A stretch of 64,000 nucleotides of DNA, taken from the NCBI GenBank assembly GCA_013180625.2, contig SNVD02001360.1, forward strand, positions 86,423 through 150,422, given 5' to 3'. The stretch comes from Boswellia sacra. Taxonomy: Eukaryota; Streptophyta; Magnoliopsida; Sapindales; Burseraceae. Both the position numbers and the translations under genes were made by a program. Every line of letters starts with the position of its first letter. Positions within the stretch are counted from its first letter, which is position 1. Under the pieces are notes generated by a model, which saw only the letters and a program-made list of their open reading frames with translations, did not search any database and had not been told where the DNA came from. Shown in pieces: positions 49,821 to 61,724 of this stretch.

Positions 49821-50604
49821 TAATTTTAAAGAGAAATGTAAGAAAGAAACTCTCTTTATTAAAATTTTATTACATATCTGTTATTAGTGGGACAATAGAA
49901 CTGCACTAAAAATAGTCAAGAACTTAGTAGCAGTCTATTGCTATGCTTGACTATCAAGCTCTTCGAAAATCTTGAGACTCTCTTCCACCAAGAGGCCTCT
50001 TTTTAACTGCCTCTCTTCCATGTCTTGGGATGTAAAACTTAGTTGCATCACCCATGTGGGGACTAAGAACTCTATTTGGGATTATATATGATCTTCAGGC
50101 CAAAAATTGGGAATCCTCTTCTACTGAAAATCACCAAGAAAAACAACATATATTTCATTATAAAATTAGGAAGAACAATTCATATTCTCACTACAGCACA
50201 TCCCTATGAAGTGTGCTAGATTTCTTTGCATTTTATTCATATCTATAAACACCTCACTCAACCAGATTTTCAGGTCCCTCTTGTCTCTTTCCTTCAATCA
50301 AACACTTTTTTTATCAGGGTATCTTAGCTTAATATTGGTGAAAAGGAGCCAAAGATGAGCACCAAATAAAAGGCATATATATAAAAGTTGTTGAATGATG
50401 ATAATAATGCATAAGAATTCAATTTATATACTCATCACCAATTATGGGAGTGTGACAACTAGTTTGTGGTTATGCTAGAATGGGACAACAAAGATAAAAG
50501 GAAGAAAGTTTGAGGTCAAAAATGGAGGAAGACAAGCTGAAATCAAAATATGAGAAGCAATTCATTAAGAGCTCAGTAAAGATAACACAAATTTGGAAGG
50601 ATAA
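49821..50604. other. Gene-free DNA before the copia element
   Basis: No recognised coding or repeat structure. Confidence 0.4.
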
Positions 50605-51217
50605 TGTTGGAAAGATAGCTTAAATATTAACCCAAATAGATGCAAGCACGAGATATTTGACTTGGATGCATGGTTCATGCCTAAAACATGCATTTTGTCT
50701 CCTTATTTTTTTCGAGCTTTCAAATTGCTTGAATTGATGACACATGCAAAGGCAATTAATGCCACCAAAATGGGAAGAAACTTGTCTCTCACAAGGTCAA
50801 AGCCAAATCTGATTTTGGTGGCTAGTTCATATATCTTTTGTTACAAACTTTGACATGCATGGGCCTCCCTCTACTATAAATAGAGGTGCCATTAGAAGAG
50901 CAAAAACCATCCCAAAATCATTTTCTCTCTCGTGAGAGCTTGTAGAGAGAGTTCTCTTGTGAGGTTATAGAGAGTTTATGAGCTATATTCTAAGTGTGAG
51001 ATTTTGGGTGTAATTGGGGATTTGGATTTAAGGGATATTCCTCAATTTTGTAAACTCCATTTTGTTAGTATAATTCTTCTTTTATCTTCACCGATGGACA
51101 TAGGTTAAAAGCCGAACCACGTAAATTATTGAGTGCTATCTTTTGATATTTTCTTTATTTTTATTTTTTCCTATTAACCTCACTTTGCTTCTGCATAAAT
51201 CGATCCTTGTTATAACA
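50605..51217 (+). repeat. 5' LTR of the copia element
   Basis: Starts TG and ends CA, four bases before the primer-binding site. It contains a TATA-like 'ctataaatagag' at 50874-50885, a likely start for element transcription. No second copy of this LTR was found in the window. Confidence 0.75.
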
Positions 51218-53390
51218 AATTGGTATCAGAGCCTGGCTTTTGATCTTATACGATTGGGTGTTGTTCCTGTATATGATACTATTCACCTATACGTATTGTT
51301 CATCTCTATGATATTGTTCACCATAGGAGTTGTGAACTTCAGAAGCTTGACTTAGTATGGTGAGTGGCTACACGTGTGGTAGACTACATGTTTTGGAAAG
51401 TTTTATCAAAAGAACTATAATAGTCGAAGGAGTCTGGGTTTTAAGTGGGATTGTTTGTGAAACCTCTAGTCTTTTTTAGAAACTTTCCTAGTGTATTTTG
51501 TTCATAAAAGAGCTCAGTCTACTATTCTAAGTGAGGTTTTCTGAGTTTTGCAAGCTAATAATTTTTTCAAAATGGCAGCAAAAGTTTCTACAACAAAATA
51601 TGATGTCAAGAAATTTGATGGAAAAAATAATTTTAGCCTTTGGAAAATTAAAATGAAGGCTTTGTTGGTTCAACAAGGCTTGCGAAAGGCATTAGAAGGT
51701 AGGGAGAAATTGTCGAGCACACTATAGGTAGAAGAAAAAGATGAATTCATGGAACAAGCTCATAGTGCAATCTTATTGAGCTTGTCTAATAAAGTTCTGT
51801 GTGAAGTTGCAGAAGAAAAGACAATTGCAAAGCTACGGCACAAGATGGAGAGTTTGTATATGAAGAAATCTGGCACTAACCATTTGTACTTGAAGCAACA
51901 GTTGTATACTCTTTGGATGGTGGAAGGTACATCTATTCAGAAGCACATTGGCCAATTCAATAAAATTATCATGGATTTGAAGAATATTAATATCTAGCTC
52001 GAAGATGAGGATCAAAGTATAACTCCTCTATCTTCATTGCCAGAGTCATATCATCACTTTATTAGCACAATCCTTTATAGCAGAAATTCTATCCCCATGG
52101 AGGACATTAAATCATTCCTTAACTCAAAAGAGTTAAGAAAGAAGCTGTTTGGGAATGAAGATAATACACAAGGTGATGGTCATATCGCAAGAGGAAGACC
52201 GTAAGAAAAGGGACCTAAAGATAAAGGATCCAGAGGCTGGTCGAGGTCTAAGTCAAGACATCCAAATGTTCAATGTCATTACTGCCATAAAAAGGGACAT
52301 CTAAGAAAGACTATTGGAAACTCAAAAATAAAGGAGAAAAGTATGAAAATAATTATGAAACATCTAGATATGGAGAGGTTAATTCTTCTGTTAATGCCAA
52401 CATCGTTCTATCAATATCAAATGTGCATTAGGGAGACCAATGGATTCTTGATTCAACTTGTTCATTCCACATGTGTCCAAACAAAGACTGGTTTTCCACT
52501 TATCAGTTGGTTGGTGGTTCTGTTTTGATGGGCACTGATCTTGCTTGTCCAATTATGGGAATTAGAATAGTTTAAATTAAGATGCACGATCATATTATTA
52601 GAACCTTGACCAATGTGTTGCACGTTCTAGCTTTAGCAGAGAACCTTATATCCTTAAGTACTCTTGACTCACTTAGCTGTAAGTATTCAGGTCAAGGTGG
52701 AGTTTTAATTGTTAAATATGCTTTCATTGTTATCAAGGGACAGTTGACGAAAGGTTTATACTATTTTCAAACAAGTACTATTACTTGTGCAGTTGCTGTA
52801 TCATCTTTAGAAAATGCAGAATCTGATAATGCTCGATTGTGGCATATGTGTCTAGGGCATATGAGTGAATGAGGGATTGTAGAATTGAGTAAACAAGGTT
52901 TACTTGGTGACCAGAAGATTTCTAAACTCGATTTTTGTGAGCATTGTTTTTTGGAAAATAGTGTAGAGTGAAGTTTGGAACCTCCGCTCATCGTATAAAG
53001 GGTACAGTTGATAACATCCATTCATATTTATGGGGTCTAGCATCTACCCCAACAAAAAGTGATTTTCGATGGATGTTGACATTTATTGCTGATTATTCCA
53101 GAAAAGTCATATTTCTTGAATCATAAAAATGATGTGTTCATCAATTTTAAGCATTCAAGAGTTTGATCAAAAATCAGACAGGCAAAAAGATCAAATAGTT
53201 TAGAACTAACAATGGCTTGAAATTTTGTTCCACGGAGTTTGATGAGTTCTGCAAGAAATAAGGCATAATGAGACATCGCATTGTTAGAGGAATGCCACAA
53301 CTAAATGGAGTTGCAAAACGGATGAACAAAACACTATTAGAGAGAGCTCAATGTTTTCTCTCTAATTTTGGATTGTCAAAAGATTTTTGG

Positions 53391-53760
53391 GCTGAAGCAA
53401 TCAATATAGCTTGCTACCTCGTGAATAGATCACCATCAACTATTCTTGAGTTAAAAACTCCACAACATGTATGGTCTGGAACTCCTATTGATTACTCACA
53501 ATTAAGAATATTTGGATGTCCTGGATATGTACATGTAAATGATGGAAAGCTCGAACCTAAAGCAAAGAAAAGTGGGCTGAAGCAATCAATATAGCTTGCT
53601 ACCTCGTGAATAGATCACCATCAACTATTCTTGAGTTAAAAACTCCACAACATGTATGGTCTGGAACTCCTATTGATTACTCACAATTAAGAATATTTGG
53701 ATGTCCTGCATATGTACATGTAAATGATGGAAAGCTCGAACCTAAAGCAAAGAAAAGTGC
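53391..53760 (+). repeat. Near-identical 185-bp tandem duplication in copia pol
   Basis: 53391-53575 and 53576-53760 differ visibly at one base (G versus C in 'cctg.atatgtac'). The unit spans the end of the integrase core. 185 is not a multiple of three, so the downstream frame is shifted. Near identity suggests a recent event compared with the many older stops. Confidence 0.95.
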
Positions 53761-55562
53761 ATATTTTTGGCTATGGAACAGGTGTTAAAGGATATAGGTT
53801 ATGGTGTCTTGATCCTAAGTCACTCAAATTCTTGTTCAATAGAGATGTTGTTTTTGATGAAACATCCATGCTTCATCCAAAAGAAAAATCAACAGATGAA
53901 AGCTTGAATGAGGATACCAGCAAGCAGGTGGAGGTTGAGGTTGATACTACATATAAGTCCATAAAAGGAGAATCAAACCGTTGCAATGACATGGACATAC
54001 AAACTTGGTTCATTATGCATTGTCTACAGTAGAGATAATTGAGAATCAAGAACCTTCCACTTATTTAGAGGCTATCTTTAGTACTGATTATACCAAATGG
54101 ATTATTGCTATGAACGAGGAGATTGAGTCCATCCATAAAAATCACGCATGGGAGTTGGTCAAACCACCTAAAGATCGAAAGATTGTTGGGTGTAAATGAA
54201 AAAGAAGGAAGGAATATTAGGGGTTGAAGTAACTAGATTCAAGGCACGCTTGGTTACAAAGGGCTTTAGTCAAAAGAAAGGTGTAGATTTCAATGAAGTA
54301 TTCTCACTTGTTGTCATGCATCGCTATATTCATATGTTGCTTGCCGTTGTTGCAATGTTTGACCTAGAGTTAGAATAACTCAATGTCAAAATAGCTTTCT
54401 TGCATGGCAAGCTTAGAGAAGAAATCAACATGCAACAGCCAAAAGGATTTGTGGTTCCATGAAAGAATGACCACATATGCTTACTAAAGAAATCCTTATA
54501 TGATTTGAAGCAGCCTCTTTGACAGTGGTATAAGTGATTTGATTCATTTATGATTGAACATGATTACTCAAGGAGTCATTTTAATAACTGTATTTACCAC
54601 AAGAAGCTTCCAGATGGTTCATTTGTATACTTGTTACTATATGTAGATGACATGCTTATAGCTGCTAAAAGCATGTGTGAAATTAACAAGTTGAAGACTC
54701 TACTCAGTAATAAATTTGAAATGAAGGATTTGGGTGCTGCTAAGAAGATTTTGGGTACGAAGATTTCCAGAGACCAACTAAGTAGCAACTTGTACTTATC
54801 ACAAAATAAGTATATTGAGAAAGTGCTACAATGGTTTGGTATGCAAATTTCTAAACCTGTTAAGTACTCCACTCGAGGCACATTTTAGGCTTTCAGCGGA
54901 GTTGTCACCTAGATCAAAGGAGGAGAAAGAGGAAATGGCTCATGTTCCTTATGCTAATGCAATTGGGAGTATAATGCATGCAATGATTTGCATGTAACCA
55001 AATATTTCACATGTTGTTAGTGTTGTTAGCACATATATATAGCTCGGAAAAACTCATTGGCAAGCTATGAAATGGATCCTTCATTACTTAAGGAGATTAT
55101 AGATATTGGTTTGGTATACAAAAGAAATATCCAACTTGATGGCAATGGCATTGGTTTGTTGACTCTGATGATGTTGGAGATTTGGATTAAAGGAGATCTT
55201 TAACTGGTTATATTTTCACATTATCAGCTTGTACCATTAGTTGGAAAGCAACTTTACAATCTACAATTACTTTGTCTACTATTGAGGCTGATATATGGCA
55301 ACAGCAAAAGTAGTAAAGGAAATAATTTGGTTAAGAAACTTGGTGACTAATCTTAGTTTACAATAGGATGCTACTGTTGTTTATTTACAGCCAAAGTGCA
55401 ATACGTTTGATTTTTAATCAAATGTATCATGAAAGGACCAAGCATATTGATGTCAACTATCATTTCATTCGTGAGATTGTATTGAAGGAACGGTTATTCT
55501 GAAAAAGATCTCTATGATCGACAATTCATCAAATATGATAACAAAGTCAATTCCAACTAGGG

Positions 55563-55975
55563 GTGTTCAAAATTACCCGAACCGACCCAGTCGGGTTGTG
55601 TCGGGTTTGTCGAGTTGCAATCAGGTTAGTTTCATAAAGAAACCCAAAATCAGGTTAAAATTAATTCAGGTTTTCAGCAATTGACAATCAATTTGGTTAT
55701 GTTAACCGGATATAACCCGACCCGATGAGACTTTTTAAAAAAAGAATTAAATTTGCCACGTGTCAGTCATTAATTGGTTTCATACATCTTATTATTGTAG
55801 ACATGGCCTTACTGAATCATTAATATAAAAATGAAAATTTCCCAAATTGTAACCCTTAAATGTAATCGAAAATTGAAATTGGAAATTGAGAAAATCTGCT
55901 ACTAGCGCCTCCTTTCGCCATCTATTGTCTGTAGCCACTAACTGTCGCTCTTCCATGGCTGTACCTACTAGCCCT
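55563..55975. mobile_element. hAT-like repeat with 'acccgaaccgaccc' left end
   Basis: Begins 'taggggtgttcaaaattacc' directly at the truncated copia end, followed by 'gacccagtcgggt' and 'ataacccgacccgatgagac' motifs. This is the usual form of plant hAT-derived repeats. The right end was not identified, so the extent is uncertain. Confidence 0.5.
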
Positions 55976-56262
55976 TAAGCACGGACGTCTCCACCAGCTC
56001 TCCTCTTGTGTCACGATGCCCTCCACACAGCTATAGCCGTCATTTTTAGCTCCACTTCTAGCGACTACTGTCTCTCTTCCAGCCTGCCAGCGCTCACACA
56101 TGGACATCTCCACCAGCTTTCTCCTTTGTCACAGCTCCTCCACACCTCTGTAGACACTGCTTTCAACTCTACTTCTAGCAATGACCATTGCTCTTCCACA
56201 GCTCTACCTGCCAGTGCTCACACATAAAGGTCTCCACCAGCTATCTCCTCTATCACGGCTTT
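55976..56262. repeat. Tandem repeat, about 2.4 x 120 bp
   Basis: Units start near 55976, 56096 and 56218, each with 'tctccaccagct.tctcct', 'cacacctctgtag'-like and 'cttccacagct..acctgccag' parts. GC-richer than its surroundings. Translations are Ser/His/Ala-rich but unconvincing as protein. Confidence 0.8.
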
Positions 56263-58052
56263 CTTCATACCACCAGTCCTTCAGGTTTGTACATAACTAG
56301 ATATCCTGTATAAACAGAGTTCAAGGCTGTCATGGCTATGGTTTCACAAGGGTTGAATTGTTTTTGTTTTGTTTCAGACTTGTTGTATGCTAGTTTAGCC
56401 ACACTCACCAATGTTCATGTGGTGTAAACCAGTAGAAATTTCCTTAGAGAACAATAACACAAATTACTTCAAATAATCAAATCATCCATGAGACTTGAAT
56501 AGCGTGAAACGTGTATTTCCTAACTTTTTTTTTTCCTCAACCATTTTCTCTTGTGTTTCTATAACGGAAGCGTTTTGTGTATTCTCTGCTCTAGTCCATT
56601 TTGGTGGGGTGGCTATCAAGTCCTACTGATAGGATTTTTTGTCATTGTTCCATGAAAATCTCATGCTTCATTTCTAACCTTTGGATTTAGATTTCATTTG
56701 GCAATCACTACACAATTCGGGTTATCAATTCAGATGTTTATAAAATATATATGGAGAATTTAAGAATTTTGAAAAGTTGAGAAGGGGCAACTGCCCCTCG
56801 GCCTTAATTAGCTCCGTCCTTGATCGGAACTAGCTGGTTAAAAATTAATGCATAAAAGAATCTAGTAACATTATTTTGTCTTAGTTTAAAAGTAAATTTT
56901 TGTTTAAACATTTGTTAATAATTAAAATAGTAAAAGGGAAAAAAATTAGTCACTATCGAGTTGTGCTATTTTTACCCAGTAGATAGCTTGACTTTTGCTT
57001 GTATAATTAAATTTCAACAACTCTCTGCTGATAATTATTGAAAATATCAAAACCTTTACTGCAGGCTTAATTTGCCTTCTCAAAGCGACTCTAAATTTAT
57101 AATAATATCCTTTCAGTAGGTGTGATGCATTTAACCCATTTTGTTTGTAGCGAATTCAATTAGGGTATTTACTTGACAAATATAGGTGCAGAAGACCATT
57201 AATGGTTGCATTTATCTCAACCAGTGGCATAGCTAAATGCCTTCTTGATTTCTGATTCTTTTGGTCTCTCAAGTCTCAACAAAAAGAAATTGTTATATAA
57301 GAACTTTCAATATTTTGATTTTCGGCCACAAATTAACTACACATATTAAGAAGAGGCAGACGATAATTTCTGGTTAATGAACAAATCTCGTAAAACAGAT
57401 GATGATAAAAGTATTTTTTGAAGCAATGAAGATAGCTATGATAACAATCTGCCATTGATGAAATGAATGCAACCCTGTGTTATATACAGTGATTAAATTA
57501 AAGTATAAGTGCATGCAAAAACGATTTAGAGCTAAAGTATTATATTTATGTATTATTACGATCCAATTATATATCATTATTATTTCTACTACTTCTACCT
57601 TGAGCTTGCTATATATTGCTCTAATTGATGTGGGTCTCTATATTGCCTAAAACTAGCTAGTGGTAGTTTCACGTCTACTTCCCATTTACTATAATTTAAA
57701 AGGTTTTGACACTTGTTTTTGCTTTTTTTTTTTTTTAAGTTGTTCACAAAAAGAGTAGAGCATATAAGAGCATGTTCCTTTTTAGCTTAAATAAATCAGA
57801 AATTATTTAGTTAATTTCTTGGCTACAAGGATTGTAGTTTGGTGAAAGAAGTGACACGATATTCAATCCGGTTTGCTCTTCGATTTGAGCTTGTTAATAC
57901 TTGTTTTTGGTTAATTACAGTGAATGGCATGCTTTGACATTTACTGTTGGTTTGATTGATCTTATCAAAATGATAATGTGTGGCCCAGGGGAAGGCAAAA
58001 TGTCGGGTCCGGTAAGGTGAGACCTACCCGAGATCATGAAGTTCTGAATTGA
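56263..58052. other. Gene-free DNA
   Basis: No supported gene. 'gaggggcaactgcccctcgg'-like palindromic text near 56785 ('aaggggcaactgcccct') resembles the hAT-type repeats elsewhere in the window but cannot be bounded. Confidence 0.4.
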
Positions 58053-58061
58053 AATGCTAAT

Positions 58062-59248
58062 TAGGGTTGGCAATTTACCCCGGCGGGTCCGGGGCCCCAG
58101 TTTGCCCCGTGCAAATGGGGCGGGGCAAGACCCATCCCAAAACTGTTTAGGGGCGGGTCTGGGGCAAAATAATTTTGCCCCAGCCGGGGCGGGTTCGGGT
58201 TCGGGTTTAGTACTTAGCCCCGTTCGACCTGGCCCGCCCCGCACAGTATAAGGGTATATATGAAAAAAAAATAAAATATTTAGACTTAAATGATATTATT
58301 AGGGGTAATTATGACATACTTGGATATATTAGGATATCCTACAAATTTTTCTAACCTATATAAATAAATTTTTTTTCCTAACCCTAACTCACCCAAACGA
58401 AACGTCTGCAGCCTCCTGGCCCTCCTCTATCCTCTCTTTCTCCCCACTGCAGCTCCGCCACCCTAACCCACGTTACTCACCCAAACGTCTCCACTCTCCA
58501 CCCTCCTCTATCCTCTCTGTCTCTCCAGTCTCCTCCGCAGCTCCGCCCTCCTCCGCAGGACCCCAGCTCCGCCCTGCACAACGACTCCACTACACAGCCA
58601 GCTCGACTCCACTCAGCTCGGCCTGATCGCCTCCTCCGCAGCTCCGCTCTCGCACACCACATCGACTCCACTCGCTCCACTCACGGTCTCGGGAGTTTCT
58701 TGTGGTTAACAGCTCTAATTCATTGTGATAATAGAAATTTCTTGTGGTTAACAGTTCTAATTCATTCCCAAATCTTGTACTTGTCTGTGGTTTGTTAAAT
58801 TTGAATTAGTTTTGAGTACTGAAATTTAGGTTTGCCGACCTCAAAATTGGTTGTTAAATTTAGTTGACTATTTTCAAAGCCAGCTATACAAGCTGAAATA
58901 GGTACTGACTTTTGAGAGAAACGTTCATTTTGATGTTTGATGCTTAATCTGGTTTCTAATATTGCTGGAATCATTATAACGAATTCAAGCTGGTTTATAA
59001 CGAATTCGAATTCGTAGAAATTAATCTGGTTTATAACGAATTCAAATTGTTAAATATTACAGGGGGGTGATTGCAAAAGTGTATAAATTTTAGGGGCGGG
59101 GCGGGGCGGGGCTGGGTCTGTTCAAATTTTTTTTGCCCCGCCCCGCCCCGTAACGGGGCAATGGGGCGGGGCGGGGCAAAAAAAATTTGAACGGGGCGGG
59201 GCTGGGTACCTGCCACCACGGACCCGCCCCGCCCCATTGGCATCCCTA
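58062..59248. mobile_element. hAT-type element with GC-tract ends and captured-looking interior
   Basis: Flanked by AATGCTAAT at 58053-58061 and 59249-59257. Left end 'tagggttggcaatttacccc', right end reversed 'tagggatgccaatggggc'. Both subterminal zones are dense in 'ggggcgggg'/'ccccgcccc' (58078-58245 and 59090-59235), and the right zone contains a large inverted repeat around 59090-59205. The interior 58380-58680 is C-rich and gene-leader-like ('ctccgcagctccgccctcct' repeated), perhaps captured genomic DNA. No transposase. Confidence 0.85.
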
Positions 59249-59443
59249 AATGCTAATCAACCCAGACTCCTTTCTCACCGGAAGTTGTGAAAAGCTTGCT
59301 GAGACATTGAAATTGGGTTGCTTTATATTTATAACACGAAGACTCTTGTAGGATTGATTCTACTTCTTTCTAAACAATGCAAAACAGCATAACACCAAAC
59401 TCACAAAACTGAACTTTAGATCATAACTTCAATAAAACGATAC

Positions 59444-59704
59444 TCAAAGATGGATGGAAACTTCACACTTAACAGAATTGGAACGATGGAAATAACATAT
59501 ATAACAAAATATAGAAAACGATAATGCATGCTTTAAAAACTCTTGCATAAGAAATATTAAAGCAACACCAGGAAAGAGAATTGTAACAAAACTAAGGCAT
59601 GGCTTAGCAGAGGTAGATTGACTGCTTTTGCTTGAATGGCCATGGCCATGGCCAGCTCCCCCCACCTGCCCTACATAACAAGTAGTTTCCTTTTCCCATA
59701 ACAA
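59444..59704 (-). CDS. Small open frame with one predicted membrane segment, unknown
   Basis: 86 codons on the minus strand. The N-terminal part is Gly/His/Ser-rich (GGAGHGHGHSSKSSQS), followed by a hydrophobic stretch (FVTILFPGVALIFLMQEF), then a second hydrophobic, Cys/Phe-rich segment. I do not recognise a family. The layout would suit a small membrane peptide, but it may be chance. No splice or promoter evidence. Confidence 0.25.
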   Translation of the reverse strand: MLWEKETTCYVGQVGGAGHGHGHSSKSSQSTSAKPCLSFVTILFPGVALIFLMQEFLKHALSFSIFCYICYFHRSNSVKCEVSIHL

Positions 59705-60003
59705 TTCATTTCTTTAACTCTTCCAAAGGGGTAGTATATTGTTCATCATGACATGACCCATGATGGTCGCACACGCACCTTACAGAGGTGGCCAAAAAGC
59801 CTCCTCAAAGAAATAACAGAAACCGATAACCCTAAACAAGATGAGATCCCATTTCAGCAAATATCAGTTATCAAGGATAATTTTAACCGAGACCAATTAG
59901 GGTTTCAACCAACCATTAAACACCTGAACAAGAAATTCTCCAACAATCGTTTCTTGTTCAATTCATGCCTAGCTGGTTTCATTTAACTAAATTAGATCGG
60001 ACC

Positions 60004-60975
60004 TGTTGATGCACGGTTTTCGGACGGCCGGGGGAGCTGGTCGGAGCTCGGGTCGTGCGACGGGTCCGGTCCTGCGAGCACAGAAAAACGGTCAGAGGTT
60101 CCGGCGGTGGTGCCGGCGGTGACCCTCCGACGCTCAAGTCAGTATCCGGCACTCCGGAATTTTCTGAGAGAAATTCCTAGAGAGAGAAGCTCTCAAAAAT
60201 AGAGGAATTGTAGAGAGATAATAAGTTCAGAAAGATGTGCATTTGTCAACTTGTGAAAAACTTCCCTTGAGCAACGTTCCGGAGGGTATATATAGGAGTC
60301 GGGATGGGCTATTGTGGAACCCAGATAATAGGCCCAGAAGATGGGCTACAGTAATGAGCTTACTGTAATGGGCCCATGTAATGGGATACGGTAATGGGCT
60401 TACCGTATGGGTCCGGATAGTAGGATACAGTAATGGGCTTACTGTAATAGGCCCAGCTAATGGGATACAGTAATGGGCTTACTGTAATGGGCCCAGATAA
60501 TGGGATACAGTAATGGGCTTACTGTAATGGGCCAATGTAATGGGATACGGTAATGGGCTTACCGTATTATAAATAATTGAGCTGGGCTGGGTCATTGTGG
60601 GACCCAGATAATGGGCCCAGATAATGGCCCAGATAATGGGCCCAGATAATGGACCACAGTAATGGGCTTACTGTGTTAGAGACAATTAGGCCCAATATTA
60701 TTATGGCCATAACAGTAGTCCCCCCAGGCCCAAGTTGACCAATGGGTCGACGTAGGGACTATTTAGTTGTTTCTGGGCTAAAAAATTAAATGTGTCAGGG
60801 GGTCAGCCCAAAGATGTGATTTATTAAACCCTAAGTTGGTGCTCTATATAAGACACAAGTATTGGGGAGTAGGGTTTACTCAAAAATAGGAGAGAGCACC
60901 CGGGGGGCAAGCAGTACAAGTGACCCCAGCAAACAGGACTCTCCAACCTGAGCCCGAATTCTCCAACCGCCACAA
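60004..60975 (+). promoter_or_regulatory. LTR-like leader and promoter of the right-edge transposon gene
   Basis: Begins TGTTGATGC. It contains the 40-bp hairpin array (60337-60690), a TATA box 'tctatataag' at 60843-60852, and a leader ending at a consensus donor GTAAGT at 60976. The start and layout resemble an LTR U3-R region, but I find no primer-binding site or second LTR, so this assignment is tentative. Confidence 0.55.
60337..60690. repeat. 40-bp tandem array of TACRGTAA...TTACYGTA hairpins
   Basis: Seven stem-loops start at 60347, 60387, 60426, 60466, 60506, 60546 and 60655; the first six are spaced 39-40 bp. The stem is ACAGTAA/TTACTGT in most, ACGGTAA/TTACCGT at 60387 and 60546. 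At 60655 an outer T-A pair becomes C-G. The loop is 'tgggc' or 'tgagc'. Spacers are 'atgggcccagataatggga'-like, also partly palindromic (gggccc). Confidence 0.92.
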
Positions 60976-61129
60976 GTAAGTACTTTTCTCTTGTGTATAC
61001 ACTTTAGAGTGCATGGAAAAATTTTTTCTTTAATGCAAAAATTCTGTACGGATTATGCCCTACGTATGTTTATGCGATTGTGTGTGAAAGAAAAAGAAAT
61101 ATGAATGAGTTTTTGGACGTGGTTGAGTC

Positions 61130-61640
61130 CCTGGGCGCGCAGCATGGGCACGCTAGGCGTGCTGCCCGGGTGCGCAGCATGGGCGCGCAGCATGGGCACG
61201 CTGGGCGTGCTGCCCGGGTGCGCAGCATGGGCGCGCTGCCTAGGCGTGCTGCCTGGGCGCGCTGCCTGGGCGCACTGCCTGGGCGCGCTGCATGGGCGCG
61301 CTGGGCGAGCGGGCGAGAGCCTGTGCGCGCGGGGCGAGCAGGCGAGGGCCTGTGCGCGCGGGGCAAGCGGGCGAGGGCCTGTGCGCGCTGGGCGAGCAGG
61401 CGAGAGCCTGTGCGCGCGGGGCGAGCGGGCGAGGGCCTGTGCGCGCGGGGCGAGCGGGCGAGGGCCTGTGCGCGCTGGGCGAGCAGGCGAGGCCCCATGG
61501 GCTGCTGCCCGGGCGCGCAGCATGGGCGCGCTGCCTGGGCGCACTGCCTGGGCGCGCTGCCTAGGCGTGCTGCCTGGGCGCGCTGGGCGATTGCGCGCGC
61601 GCTGGGCGCTGCTCGAGCGAGCGCTGGGCGCTGGCCTTGC
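61130..61640. repeat. GC-rich arrays, including a 29-bp tandem repeat
   Basis: 61301-61495 holds six to seven units of 'gggcgagcgggcgagggcct' + 'gtgcgcgcg' (period exactly 29: 61319, 61348, 61377, 61406, 61435, 61464). It is flanked on both sides by 'gggcgcgctgcctgggcgc' and 'gcgcgcagcatgggc' repeats. Strongly CpG-rich against an AT-rich background. It lies in the predicted 5'UTR intron. Long open frames on both strands are composition artefacts. Confidence 0.92.
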
Positions 61641-61724
61641 TGCCTGCGTCATGCAGGTTTACGTGAGTTTGCAAGGACTTCATGCAGGAAATTTGAATAA
61701 GTACGGGGGCATATTAGCAAATTT

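Larger units (their letters stand above)
50605..55560 (+). mobile_element. Ty1/copia (Tnt1-like) retrotransposon, 3' LTR missing, degenerate
   Basis: 5' LTR about 50605-51217 (TGTTGGAAAG ... TTATAACA). Primer-binding site TGGTATCAGAGC at 51221, complementary to initiator-Met tRNA. Gag begins at 51572 (KFDGKNNFSLWKIKMKALL) with a CCHC knuckle near 52270 (CHYCHKKGH). Then come the integrase zinc region (LWHMCLGHMSE), part of the integrase core, reverse transcriptase with the YVDDM motif near 54640, and an RNase H tail near 55430 (HERTKHIDV). In-frame stops occur in gag (51726, 51996) and many places in pol. A 185-bp tandem duplication (53391-53760) shifts the frame. No 3' LTR is found before the next repeat at about 55563. 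Not functional. Confidence 0.92.

Noticed and set aside
59753..59986. 77-codon frame on the plus strand
   Set aside because: No recognisable domain and no supporting signals; it may be leader sequence of a neighbouring transcript.
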